This document shows, in pieces, positions 1 through 6,624 of a stretch of DNA of 10,014 bases (position 1 is its first letter; every line of letters starts with the position of its first letter). Where the stretch lies: NCBI GenBank assembly GCA_964557085.1, contig CAZKYS010000087.1, forward strand, positions 1 through 10,014, written 5' to 3'. Under the pieces are notes generated by a model, which made no database searches, was not told where the DNA came from, and was given only the letters and a program-made list of their open reading frames with translations. The DNA is from Pseudaquidulcibacter sp964557085 (GTDB lineage Bacteria > Pseudomonadota > Alphaproteobacteria > Caulobacterales > Aquidulcibacteraceae). A program made the position numbers and the translations under genes.

Positions 1-423
1 ATGGGTGGGCATGTTGCCTTTGCTGGTATGGGTTATTATCAGGCAACAAAATGGGCAATGGAATGCCTTGTTGAAAGCCTTATTCAAGAAGTAGCAAGTT
101 TCAATATTCAGGCGTGTTTGATTGAGCCCGGCGCTGCGGGAACATCATTTGGTGCAACATCAATGCAGCATTCGTCGCCGATTGCTGAATATGAAAATAC
201 GCCCGTTGGGGCGATGCGCAAAAGGCGTGAAAAAGGTGAAATGCCGCGCCCTAATGATCCTTTGAAAATTGTTCGCGCCATGATTGATTGTGCCGATGCA
301 CAAATTCTTCCAAAGCGTTTGGCGCTAGGTGCGGATGCGTATGAAAAAATACGAGGCGCACTTTTATCGCGCCTTGATGATTTGGAAAAGAACCGCGAAA
401 TAACACTTTCAACAGGGTTTTAA
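1..423 (+). CDS. SDR-family oxidoreductase, 5'-truncated (C-terminal 140 residues)
   Basis: The reading frame is open from the first base. The visible part starts just before the SDR catalytic motif YxxxK (Tyr13, Lys17 in window numbering), so the Rossmann cofactor-binding half with TGxxxGxG lies upstream. The first ATG is therefore almost certainly an internal Met, not the start. After the active site come an EPG motif (about residues 42-44) and a C-terminal stretch of the type LPLGADAYEKIR...STGF, which I recognise from 17-beta-hydroxysteroid-dehydrogenase-like classical SDRs of proteobacteria. These are NAD(P)-dependent alcohol/ketone oxidoreductases of very broad substrate range, so no substrate can be assigned. 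The stop codon abuts the next ATG directly (TAA-ATG), so the gene belongs to the operon of the aldolase and meta-cleavage hydrolase. By context it could oxidise or reduce an aromatic or alicyclic intermediate, but that is inference. Confidence 0.88.
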   Translation: MGGHVAFAGMGYYQATKWAMECLVESLIQEVASFNIQACLIEPGAAGTSFGATSMQHSSPIAEYENTPVGAMRKRREKGEMPRPNDPLKIVRAMIDCADAQILPKRLALGADAYEKIRGALLSRLDDLEKNREITLSTGF

Positions 424-1209
424 ATGAAAAACCTATTCAAAGAAGCTTTAAAAAACCAAACCCAATATGGCCTATGGCTTGCACTTGCGGATCAATATAG
501 TGCGGAAATATGCGCTGGTTCTGGCTTTGATTTTCTATTACTTGATGGTGAACATTCGCCAATAGATTTACGAACAATTTTAGGGCAGTTACAGGCCATC
601 GCCGCTTATGATGTTCACCCAATTGTGCGCCCACCCGTTGATGATGCGGTTCTTATAAAGCAATTTTTGGACATTGGGGCGAATAATTTATTAATCCCAA
701 TGGTTGAAACCAAGGAACAGGCACAAAGAATAGTTGCATCAACACGCTATCCGCCGCACGGATTTCGCGGCGTTGGCGCAGGTATTGCACGTGCGGCAAA
801 ATGGGGAAGTGATGGCGATTATTTAAAAAATGCCAATGATAATATCTGCCTTATCTTGCAAATTGAAAGCGTGATTGGCCTTGAAAATCTTGAAGAAATT
901 GCAAAAACTGAAGGTGTTGATGGCATATTTTTTGGCGCGGTCGATTTATCGGCATCAATGGGATATTTGGGGCAACCCAATCATGAAAATGTGGTTGGCG
1001 CGATAATTGATGCAATAAAAAAAGTAAAATTGCTTGGAAAATTTGCGGGCTTTTTATCAATCGATAATGCAATGTCGCACAAATATATTCAAGCGGGCGC
1101 AAATTTTGCGGCAATTGGCGTTGATACTTTGCTTTTGTCAAATGCGGCGCGCGCACTTTCAAATTCATTTAAAAACCCAAATAGCGAAATTAAAGAGGGG
1201 GCATATTAA
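424..1209 (+). CDS. hpaI: HpcH/HpaI-family class II aldolase (4-hydroxy-2-oxoheptanedioate aldolase-like)
   Basis: This 261-residue protein is the usual length of the HpcH/HpaI family of metal-dependent pyruvate aldolases (EC 4.1.2.52 and relatives). These cleave 4-hydroxy-2-oxo acids to pyruvate plus an aldehyde in the cytoplasm. All functional residues known from E. coli HpcH are present with an offset of one: His44 (in DGEHSP), Arg69 (VRPP), Asp83, and the metal ligands Glu148 (QIES) and Asp174 (AVDLS). The RYPPHGFRGVGAGIARAAKW segment at 108-127 is also a family hallmark. The start ATG follows the SDR stop without a gap and is preceded by AGGG six bases upstream. The stop overlaps the next ATG by one base (TAATG). 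Next to a XylF-type hydrolase it may act on 4-hydroxy-2-oxovalerate rather than on the C7 diacid; the exact substrate is not determined by sequence. Confidence 0.92.
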   Translation: MKNLFKEALKNQTQYGLWLALADQYSAEICAGSGFDFLLLDGEHSPIDLRTILGQLQAIAAYDVHPIVRPPVDDAVLIKQFLDIGANNLLIPMVETKEQAQRIVASTRYPPHGFRGVGAGIARAAKWGSDGDYLKNANDNICLILQIESVIGLENLEEIAKTEGVDGIFFGAVDLSASMGYLGQPNHENVVGAIIDAIKKVKLLGKFAGFLSIDNAMSHKYIQAGANFAAIGVDTLLLSNAARALSNSFKNPNSEIKEGAY

Positions 1210-2030
1210 TGGTAAACTCACCTGAAATAGGCAAAAATGTAAAAACCAAAACCCGCGATAATAATGTATTAGATAGCGGGCAGGGGGATGCGATAATTTT
1301 CATTCATGGTTCTGGCCCTGGTGTGTCTGCTTATGCAAATTGGCGTCTTGTTATTCCCAAACTTGAAAATGATTTTCGCGTAATTGCCCCTGATATGCTG
1401 GGTTTTGGCTTTACCCAAAGGCTTGAAAATGATGTTTATAATAAAGCCAATTGGACGGCACAAATTATTGAAATAATGGATGAAATGGAAATTGAAAAAG
1501 CGCATTTCGTTGGCAATTCATTTGGTGGTGCTATGGCTTTATCCATGGCAATTAATCACCCAAACCGCGTTAATAAAATGGTTTTGATGGGCAGTGTTGG
1601 CGTAAGTTTCCCTATTACCCAAGGTCTTGATGAAGTGTGGGGTTATCAGCCATCAATTGAAAATATGCGCCATTTATTAGATTTATTTGCATACAACAGA
1701 AATCTTGTAAATGATGAACTTGCGCGCCTTAGGTATGAGGCATCAATACGTGAAGGCTTTCAAGAAAGCTTTGGCGCAATGTTCCCCGCGCCACGTCAAA
1801 AATCGGTTGATGCATTGGCCTTTGATGACGCAGATTTAAAATCAATAAAGAATGAAACTTTAATCATCCATGGGCGTGATGATTTGATAATCCCTTTATC
1901 AAATTCTATAAAACTAAATCAATTAATTGATAATTCGCAGCTTCATGTTTTTGGGCGTTGTGGACATTGGACGCAAATTGAAAAAACCGATGATTTTTGC
2001 AATTTGATTTCAAAATTCTTCAAGAAATAA
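1209..2030 (+). CDS. xylF: meta-cleavage product hydrolase, XylF/CumD/TodF type (alpha/beta hydrolase)
   Basis: This 273-residue alpha/beta hydrolase fits the C-C hydrolases that act on ring-fission products of catechols, such as 2-hydroxymuconate semialdehyde hydrolase (EC 3.7.1.9), giving 2-hydroxypenta-2,4-dienoate and a carboxylic acid. The oxyanion loop HGSGPG is at 33-38, the nucleophile elbow GNSFGG puts Ser at 104, Asp225 lies in HGRDD and His253 in CGHWTQIE. These match the CumD triad Ser103-Asp224-His252 with an offset of one. The lid stretches SVGVSFPITQGLDEVWGY and MFPAPRQ are typical of the XylF/CumD branch. No signal peptide is seen, so it is cytoplasmic. The start overlaps the aldolase stop by one base and has a strong GAGGGGG site seven bases upstream. 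The 3' end overlaps the convergent mobA gene by 11 bp. The acyl side group it prefers cannot be told. Confidence 0.92.
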   Translation: MVNSPEIGKNVKTKTRDNNVLDSGQGDAIIFIHGSGPGVSAYANWRLVIPKLENDFRVIAPDMLGFGFTQRLENDVYNKANWTAQIIEIMDEMEIEKAHFVGNSFGGAMALSMAINHPNRVNKMVLMGSVGVSFPITQGLDEVWGYQPSIENMRHLLDLFAYNRNLVNDELARLRYEASIREGFQESFGAMFPAPRQKSVDALAFDDADLKSIKNETLIIHGRDDLIIPLSNSIKLNQLIDNSQLHVFGRCGHWTQIEKTDDFCNLISKFFKK

Positions 2031-2601
2031 TAGGTTCATTTATATTTATAAAATCGGTTTCATTTTTAATTGAAATTGGTTTTGCACCAATTGATTTAAG
2101 AAAACTATAGACACTAATTCCCTTATCACTTGCTTTTATTTTTGTTTCTAAAACCGAACTATATGTGAATGGAATTTGCGCGCATAATGGGTAATCGCGC
2201 TTGCCGCTATAAAAACTTGTCGCCCCATTATCAATAAGTCGTTTGACATAATTATCGGGCAATAATGGCATGTCGCATGGTGCGGTAATATAAATTATGT
2301 TACGGTTTTTAATTGCCATTTTTTGCCATGAATATTTCATCCCCGCCAACACACCGCTCATCGGCCCACGGTTTTGAAATTCGTCAAATATTATTTCAAG
2401 ACCGAGCTTTTCTAATTGTTCGATTATGGGGTTTTGGGGGCTGTTGAGTGATAGAGTAATCTCATCACATTGTGGTTTTAATCTTATTATAGCATGTTCA
2501 ATAAGTGGTTTATTATTATATAAATACAATGGCTTATTGCCACCAATTCGCGTGCCTTGTCCGCCGCATAATATATTTAAAATGACATAAGGTTTGGTCA
2601 T
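2020..2601 (-). CDS. mobA: molybdenum cofactor guanylyltransferase MobA
   Basis: This 193-residue protein matches the length of E. coli MobA (194). MobA transfers GMP from GTP to molybdopterin to make the guanine dinucleotide form of the cofactor. The N-terminal nucleotide-binding signature reads LCGGQGTRIGGNK (11-23), with Gly13, Gly14 and Lys23. It is followed by the D-x5-GPMSGVLAG segment (73-87) and the PCDMPLLP motif (108-115), whose Asp110 is expected to bind magnesium. A C-terminal NINEP replaces the usual NxNTPxD-like ending. Cys12 stands where most members have Ala. The gene is alone on this strand, with no molybdoenzyme or other moa/mog gene in view, so it looks like a housekeeping gene between two catabolic blocks. 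Its 3' end overlaps the hydrolase gene by 11 bp. I see only a weak AGG ribosome site four bases before its ATG. The related CTP-dependent MocA is a less likely alternative. Confidence 0.88.
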   Translation of the reverse strand: MTKPYVILNILCGGQGTRIGGNKPLYLYNNKPLIEHAIIRLKPQCDEITLSLNSPQNPIIEQLEKLGLEIIFDEFQNRGPMSGVLAGMKYSWQKMAIKNRNIIYITAPCDMPLLPDNYVKRLIDNGATSFYSGKRDYPLCAQIPFTYSSVLETKIKASDKGISVYSFLKSIGAKPISIKNETDFININEPIIS

Positions 2602-2720
2602 GAAACCTAATATAAATAGATTTTATAAAGATTGCCAGTGGCACTTTTTGGTGCAAAATCTATAAATTTACTAATCAATAAAGTCACATAAAATTTTTTT
2701 CTAAGCCACAAATATATGGG

Positions 2721-2748
2721 TTGACACTAGTTTTAAATTGGATAATGT
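2721..2748 (+). promoter_or_regulatory. Putative promoter of the acylase operon
   Basis: A perfect -35 hexamer TTGACA is at 2721-2726. The -10 is less certain: GATAAT (2741-2746) is the best match but leaves only a 14-base spacer, while TAATGT (2743-2748) gives 16 bases with a poorer hexamer. Transcription would begin near 2752-2756, about 32-36 bases before the preferred acylase ATG. No other candidate of this quality is seen in the space. The three downstream genes have gaps of 10 and 2 bases, so they are probably transcribed from here. Confidence 0.45.
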
Positions 2749-2754
2749 AAAAAC

Positions 2755-2770
2755 CTAGTGATAACTAGTA
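2755..2770. promoter_or_regulatory. Putative operator: CTAGT-GATA-ACTAG dyad
   Basis: A perfect 5-bp inverted repeat, CTAGT / ACTAG with a four-base centre, covers 2755-2768 and lies at or just after the predicted transcription start. A further half-site CACTAGTTTT at 2725-2734 overlaps the end of the -35 box and pairs with AAAACCTAGTG at 2750-2760 if one base is bulged. The 16-mer CTAGTGATAACTAGTA matches two sites in the 8966-9137 space at 12 and 11 of 16 positions. Position and symmetry suggest a repressor site; no regulator gene is in the window. Confidence 0.45.
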
Positions 2771-2777
2771 AAATTAT

Positions 2778-2781
2778 GAGG
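2778..2781 (+). promoter_or_regulatory. Ribosome binding site that decides the acylase start
   Basis: GAGG followed by six bases precedes the ATG at 2788. The same TTATGAGG context lies upstream of the MFS gene on the other strand (8971-8978), which supports it as a real site. The upstream in-frame GTG (2758) would fall inside the dyad within a few bases of the predicted transcript start, and the ATG at 2776 overlaps the GAGG itself, so both are less likely starts. Confidence 0.6.
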
Positions 2782-2787
2782 TTTAAA

Positions 2788-5172
2788 ATGTCGCAAAATT
2801 ATCCAATTAAATTTCGTAATCCTTACTATAAAAAATTTGGCATATTTGCCTTTGCGCTTTGCGGCCTAATAAGTGCAAATGCCAATGCAGAGGGGCAAAA
2901 TTTTTCGGCGCAAATTAAATATACTGAATTTGGCATTCCGCATATTAAAGCTAAAAATCTAGCTGGTGCAGGTTTTGGATATGGCTTTGCAATGGCCCGC
3001 GATAATTTATGCGCCGTTGACGAAAAGATGGTCACACTCGCGGGCGAGCGAAGCCAAACAATGGATCCAGACGGCAAATATCTTGATTTATTCGCGGGCG
3101 GGGAAGTTATTAATTATCAATCTGATGCCGCTTATAAATATATATTATCTGATGAAACCGTAAAATATACAAAGAATGGCGCATCAAAAGATGTTCGTGA
3201 TTTAGTTGCTGGCTATGTAAGTGGCTTTAATAAACATATTGCCGCAAAAGCATTAGATGGCGAAGATTGCCGAAGCCAAAAATGGTTTCGCCCAATCACA
3301 GAGGATGACATTTGGCGCCGCATCGCCCAAGTTCCATTATTAGAAACTAGTGCTGGCGTATTTCGTGAAATTATAAATGCCACCCCGCCAAATCAACAGG
3401 CAAATATTACAAAAACAAAACTTGCAAATTTGCCAAAAGACCAAATTAGCCATGGTGCATCAAATGCAATGGCATTTGGAAAAGAAGGTGTTGAAAATGG
3501 GGTCGGTGGCCTAAGTTTTGCAAATCCACATTATGCATGGCATGGAACAGAAAGATTGCATGTTTTTCATATGAAAGTTCCAGGGAAAATTGATGTATTT
3601 GGCGCAACCGCCTATGGATTGCCATTCCCAATGCTTGGCTTTACGCCAAATGTTGGTTGGGGTATTACCCACACAACGGATAAAAGATCAACCTTATATG
3701 AATTAAAACTAGATCCAAATAATCCAAAAAACTATCTTTATGATAATGTATCAATTCCATTAAAACCACTAAAAATTTCGATTAATACGAATAATGGTGC
3801 GCGTGAACATACTTTTTGGCTTTCACAATTTGGGCCTGTTGTAATGGGTGCGGCTTTACCGTGGAATAAAGAAAATGCATATGTTTTTGCTGATCCTGAA
3901 CGTAAAAATAACCGCTTTGCAGATACATTCTATGGCATTGCAAGTGCAAAAAATGTTAGCGAAATCAAAGATGTGCAATTGAAAAAAATGGGTTCGCCAT
4001 GGTCCAATGTCACTGCGGCGGATAGTTCGGGTAATGTTTTATATTCCAACATAAGCGTAACGGCGAATATTACAGATAAACAATTGAATGATTGCGTCGT
4101 CACGTCAAAAGCAAAACAATTTATGGATTATGATGTTACTGTGCTTGACGGTTCGCGCGCATATTGCGCTTGGACAATTGATAAAAATGAACCTTATGAA
4201 GGCATTATTCCTGCAAAAAATCGCCCTTGGACAATTCGCAAAGATGTGATGTTTAATTCCAATGACAGCCATTGGTATCACACATTAGACCCAAAAAATA
4301 AAAGTGAGAATTTTGCAAAAGTCATTGGCCCAGAAAAAACCACAAGGGGCGAAAGAACACGCGTTGCCGCCTATTATGCAAAATCAATAATCAATGGTAG
4401 CGAAATAACAGGCAGCAAAGGGGCAACACCTTCAAAGTTTGAAAAACTATTCTTTAGCGCACATAATATTACTGCCGATATGATTGTCGATGATTTGGTG
4501 AATGATTGCACGCAAAACCCAAAAGTTAAATCGGCAAAAGGGCTTGAAATTGATATTAAAGAAGGCTGTGAAGCGCTTAAAGATTGGGATAGGCGCGATA
4601 CTTTAAATTCACGCGGCTCGGCATTTTTTGCACAATTCTTAAGTTATTTGGAACAAGTTCCAATGACAGGTTTTGCGCTTACGGATAAATATTGGCGTGT
4701 TCCGTTTGATCCAAAAGATCCGGTCAACACACCGCGCGGCTTTATTTCAACTGATGAAACCCGCGCAGCTTTTGCCGAGGCGACAATCGCTTTTGCGCAA
4801 TTGGGTGTAAAGGCAGATGCAAAATTGGGTGATATGCAAAGTGTTACACGCGAAGGTGTTACATATCCAATTTCTGGTTCTCGCTATTCATATCACATGA
4901 CCCGCCCAATGGCTTATGCGCCTTTAAAAGGGATTACGGAAATTCGAAGTGGCGATTCATACATTCATGATGTTGCAATTAAACCAAGCGGCGTAAGTGG
5001 AAGATTTATTGTAACTTATTCACAATCAACAAATCCAAAATCACCGCATTTTTCAGATTTTACAAAAATTTATTCCCAAGAAAAATTTGCTGATGTCTAT
5101 TTTTCCGATGAACAAATTTCAAAAAACCAAATTGGTGAAACTGTGAACATTGTTTCAGATAAGAAGAAGTGA
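2788..5172 (+). CDS. Exported penicillin-acylase-family Ntn hydrolase (PvdQ / aculeacin acylase clade)
   Basis: From the ATG with the GAGG site the product is 794 residues. A signal peptide runs from a basic N-region through FGIFAFALCGLISANANA, with likely cleavage after Ala34, so it is periplasmic or secreted. The family is made as a precursor that cuts itself into alpha and beta chains. Here the beta chain should start at Ser225 (context HGA-SNAMAFG), giving an alpha chain of about 190 and a beta chain of about 570 residues. Beta His24 (SFANPHYAWHG) and beta Asn268 (NSNDSHW) match PvdQ His23 and Asn269. The GATAYGLPFPMLGF segment and the C-terminal TYSQSTNPKSPHFSDFTKIY are typical of this clade, which removes fatty acyl chains from acyl-homoserine lactones, pyoverdine precursors and lipopeptides. 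Scissile Ala-Ser replaces the more usual Gly-Ser, and Thr appears near the position of PvdQ Val70-beta. It leads the operon with the peptidase and PTER-like genes. The real substrate is unknown. Confidence 0.9.
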   Translation: MSQNYPIKFRNPYYKKFGIFAFALCGLISANANAEGQNFSAQIKYTEFGIPHIKAKNLAGAGFGYGFAMARDNLCAVDEKMVTLAGERSQTMDPDGKYLDLFAGGEVINYQSDAAYKYILSDETVKYTKNGASKDVRDLVAGYVSGFNKHIAAKALDGEDCRSQKWFRPITEDDIWRRIAQVPLLETSAGVFREIINATPPNQQANITKTKLANLPKDQISHGASNAMAFGKEGVENGVGGLSFANPHYAWHGTERLHVFHMKVPGKIDVFGATAYGLPFPMLGFTPNVGWGITHTTDKRSTLYELKLDPNNPKNYLYDNVSIPLKPLKISINTNNGAREHTFWLSQFGPVVMGAALPWNKENAYVFADPERKNNRFADTFYGIASAKNVSEIKDVQLKKMGSPWSNVTAADSSGNVLYSNISVTANITDKQLNDCVVTSKAKQFMDYDVTVLDGSRAYCAWTIDKNEPYEGIIPAKNRPWTIRKDVMFNSNDSHWYHTLDPKNKSENFAKVIGPEKTTRGERTRVAAYYAKSIINGSEITGSKGATPSKFEKLFFSAHNITADMIVDDLVNDCTQNPKVKSAKGLEIDIKEGCEALKDWDRRDTLNSRGSAFFAQFLSYLEQVPMTGFALTDKYWRVPFDPKDPVNTPRGFISTDETRAAFAEATIAFAQLGVKADAKLGDMQSVTREGVTYPISGSRYSYHMTRPMAYAPLKGITEIRSGDSYIHDVAIKPSGVSGRFIVTYSQSTNPKSPHFSDFTKIYSQEKFADVYFSDEQISKNQIGETVNIVSDKKK

Positions 5173-5182
5173 GCCAATTTAT

Positions 5183-6622
5183 ATGGCGCTTTATAAAATA
5201 ATTTCGGCGGCGTTTGTAATTATATTAATTACAATTTTTGGTGATTTTTTTATCCAAAGCCGCCCAAATTATAAAGTGACACAATGCCCATTATCATTTG
5301 GCGAAAATCAAAAAAATATTGAATGTGGCATTTTAAGTGTTTTGCAAGATGATTATAATGTCTTTGGTCAAAGGCTTGCAATTCCTATAATAATTGTGAA
5401 AGCCAAAACGCCAAGGGAAAATCTTGCGCCTGTAATATATATTCATGGTGGTCCAGGCGGTGGCGTGCTTGAAGATTTACCCGAAAAACTAAATTCCCCA
5501 ATGGGCAAAGAATTGATTGCCCAAGACCAAGATTGGATATTTTTTGACCAACGCGGAACCGGGATTTCCTTTCCAAAATTAGATTGTGGAAATATCGCGC
5601 TTAATGATGCGGGGCCGCAATCGATGGAAGTGGTTGGAAATCTGCAAAATTGTGCCGAAAAATTAAAAACTGGCGGCATTAAGTTTGAAAATTATAATTC
5701 GCAATATGTGATTAAGGACATAAAGTCTTTAAATAGTGCGCTTGGGATTAAAAAGTTCAACCTTTATGGTAATTCTTATGGAACGCGAATTGCAATGCGT
5801 GCGGCGGATGAAAAATTAACTGGCCTTCAAGCAATATTATTAGATTCGCCATGGCCGCCAGAAGCTTCATGGACTGCTTATGGGCCAAAATGGGTATCTG
5901 ACGCCGTAAAATTGGTTCTTGAAAATTGCAAAACCCAAGAAAAATGCGCCAATCAGCATAAAGCTCTGCAAACAAGATTTTATAATTTCATGAATGAAAT
6001 AGTTCATAACCCAATTACAAAAAATGCAAATTCTTATGATGCAAAATTGATTTCACAATATCTTATGGATGGGCTGTATGATGGTGAAATGGTTGCAAAA
6101 ATGCCAAATGATTTAGAAAATATTATTAATGGCGATTATTCAAAACTTGATGAATATAAAAAAAATAATGGCGCAAATTACGATGAAGCGCATCATATAG
6201 CATTTTTGTGTAATGAAGAATTGCCATTTGAAGACCCAAAAATCAGTATTGAAAATTCTAAAGATGATCCAATCGCAATGGCAGTTGCCCAAACTATGGT
6301 TTTGTATTTTAAAACCTGTTCAGCATTTAACAATGCCAAGCCAAACATTACAGAAAATAGCGCCGTAAAATCTGAAATACCTGCATTATTTTTGGCGGCA
6401 GGTATCGACCCTGGTTGCCCCGCATCACTTTCTATCAAAGCTGTAAAAGATTTTTCAAAAGGGCAAATTCTTATCATGCCATTTTCAACCCATCAGCTTG
6501 CAGTAAATAGTGAATGCGCAAGAAATGTAGCGCGTAAATTTTTAACCTCGCCAAATGAAAAACTTGATTTATCATGTGCGAAATCTGAAAAAGTAAAAAT
6601 TTATTTTTACGACGCTGAATAA
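5183..6622 (+). CDS. Exported/membrane-anchored alpha/beta hydrolase, TAP-like S33 peptidase
   Basis: The ATG at 5183 lies 10 bases after the acylase stop and gives 479 residues. A longer frame from TTG at 5150 would overlap the acylase end and only adds residues in front of a good signal-anchor, so I reject it. Residues 5-25 form a hydrophobic segment without a clear AxA cleavage site, so the enzyme is probably tethered to the periplasmic face of the inner membrane. The mature part has Cys35-Pro and Cys48-Gly (likely a disulfide), the oxyanion motif HGGPGG (88-93), DQRGTG (122-127) and the nucleophile elbow GNSYGTR with Ser198. Asp409 (AGIDPGCP) and His437 (STHQLAVNSECAR) lie in a TAP-type C-terminal domain and complete the triad. 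Relatives are prolyl and tripeptidyl aminopeptidases that remove residues from free N-termini. Such a free amine is what the upstream acylase would expose, although some homologues act as esterases. Confidence 0.87.
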   Translation: MALYKIISAAFVIILITIFGDFFIQSRPNYKVTQCPLSFGENQKNIECGILSVLQDDYNVFGQRLAIPIIIVKAKTPRENLAPVIYIHGGPGGGVLEDLPEKLNSPMGKELIAQDQDWIFFDQRGTGISFPKLDCGNIALNDAGPQSMEVVGNLQNCAEKLKTGGIKFENYNSQYVIKDIKSLNSALGIKKFNLYGNSYGTRIAMRAADEKLTGLQAILLDSPWPPEASWTAYGPKWVSDAVKLVLENCKTQEKCANQHKALQTRFYNFMNEIVHNPITKNANSYDAKLISQYLMDGLYDGEMVAKMPNDLENIINGDYSKLDEYKKNNGANYDEAHHIAFLCNEELPFEDPKISIENSKDDPIAMAVAQTMVLYFKTCSAFNNAKPNITENSAVKSEIPALFLAAGIDPGCPASLSIKAVKDFSKGQILIMPFSTHQLAVNSECARNVARKFLTSPNEKLDLSCAKSEKVKIYFYDAE

Positions 6623-6624
6623 GA

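Noticed and set aside
851..1168. 105-codon antisense frame across the aldolase gene, and similar frames over the other genes
   Set aside because: These mirror strongly conserved enzyme genes, show no recognisable domains or ribosome sites, and are expected in this codon usage.
2016..2026. TTCTTCAAGAA palindrome at the hydrolase/mobA junction as a bidirectional terminator
   Set aside because: The arms would leave a one-base loop, so it cannot form a stable RNA hairpin, and there is no T-run directly after it.
2074..2092. AATTGG / CCAATT inverted repeat inside mobA
   Set aside because: It lies wholly in coding sequence of an AT-rich gene and is short; most likely chance.
2641..2654. GCAC-tttttg-GTGC hairpin in the mobA-acylase space
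   Set aside because: A four-base stem with a six-base loop and no T-run on a useful strand is too weak to call a terminator or attenuator.
2758..2787. Longer acylase N-terminus starting at GTG 2758 or ATG 2776
   Set aside because: GTG lies in the CTAGT dyad within a few bases of the predicted transcript start, and ATG 2776 overlaps the GAGG site. ATG 2788 has that site at proper spacing and begins a normal signal peptide.
5150..5182. TTG start for the peptidase, overlapping the acylase 3' end
   Set aside because: ATG 5183 is a stronger codon, lies 10 bases after the acylase stop, and places the hydrophobic segment at the N-terminus.
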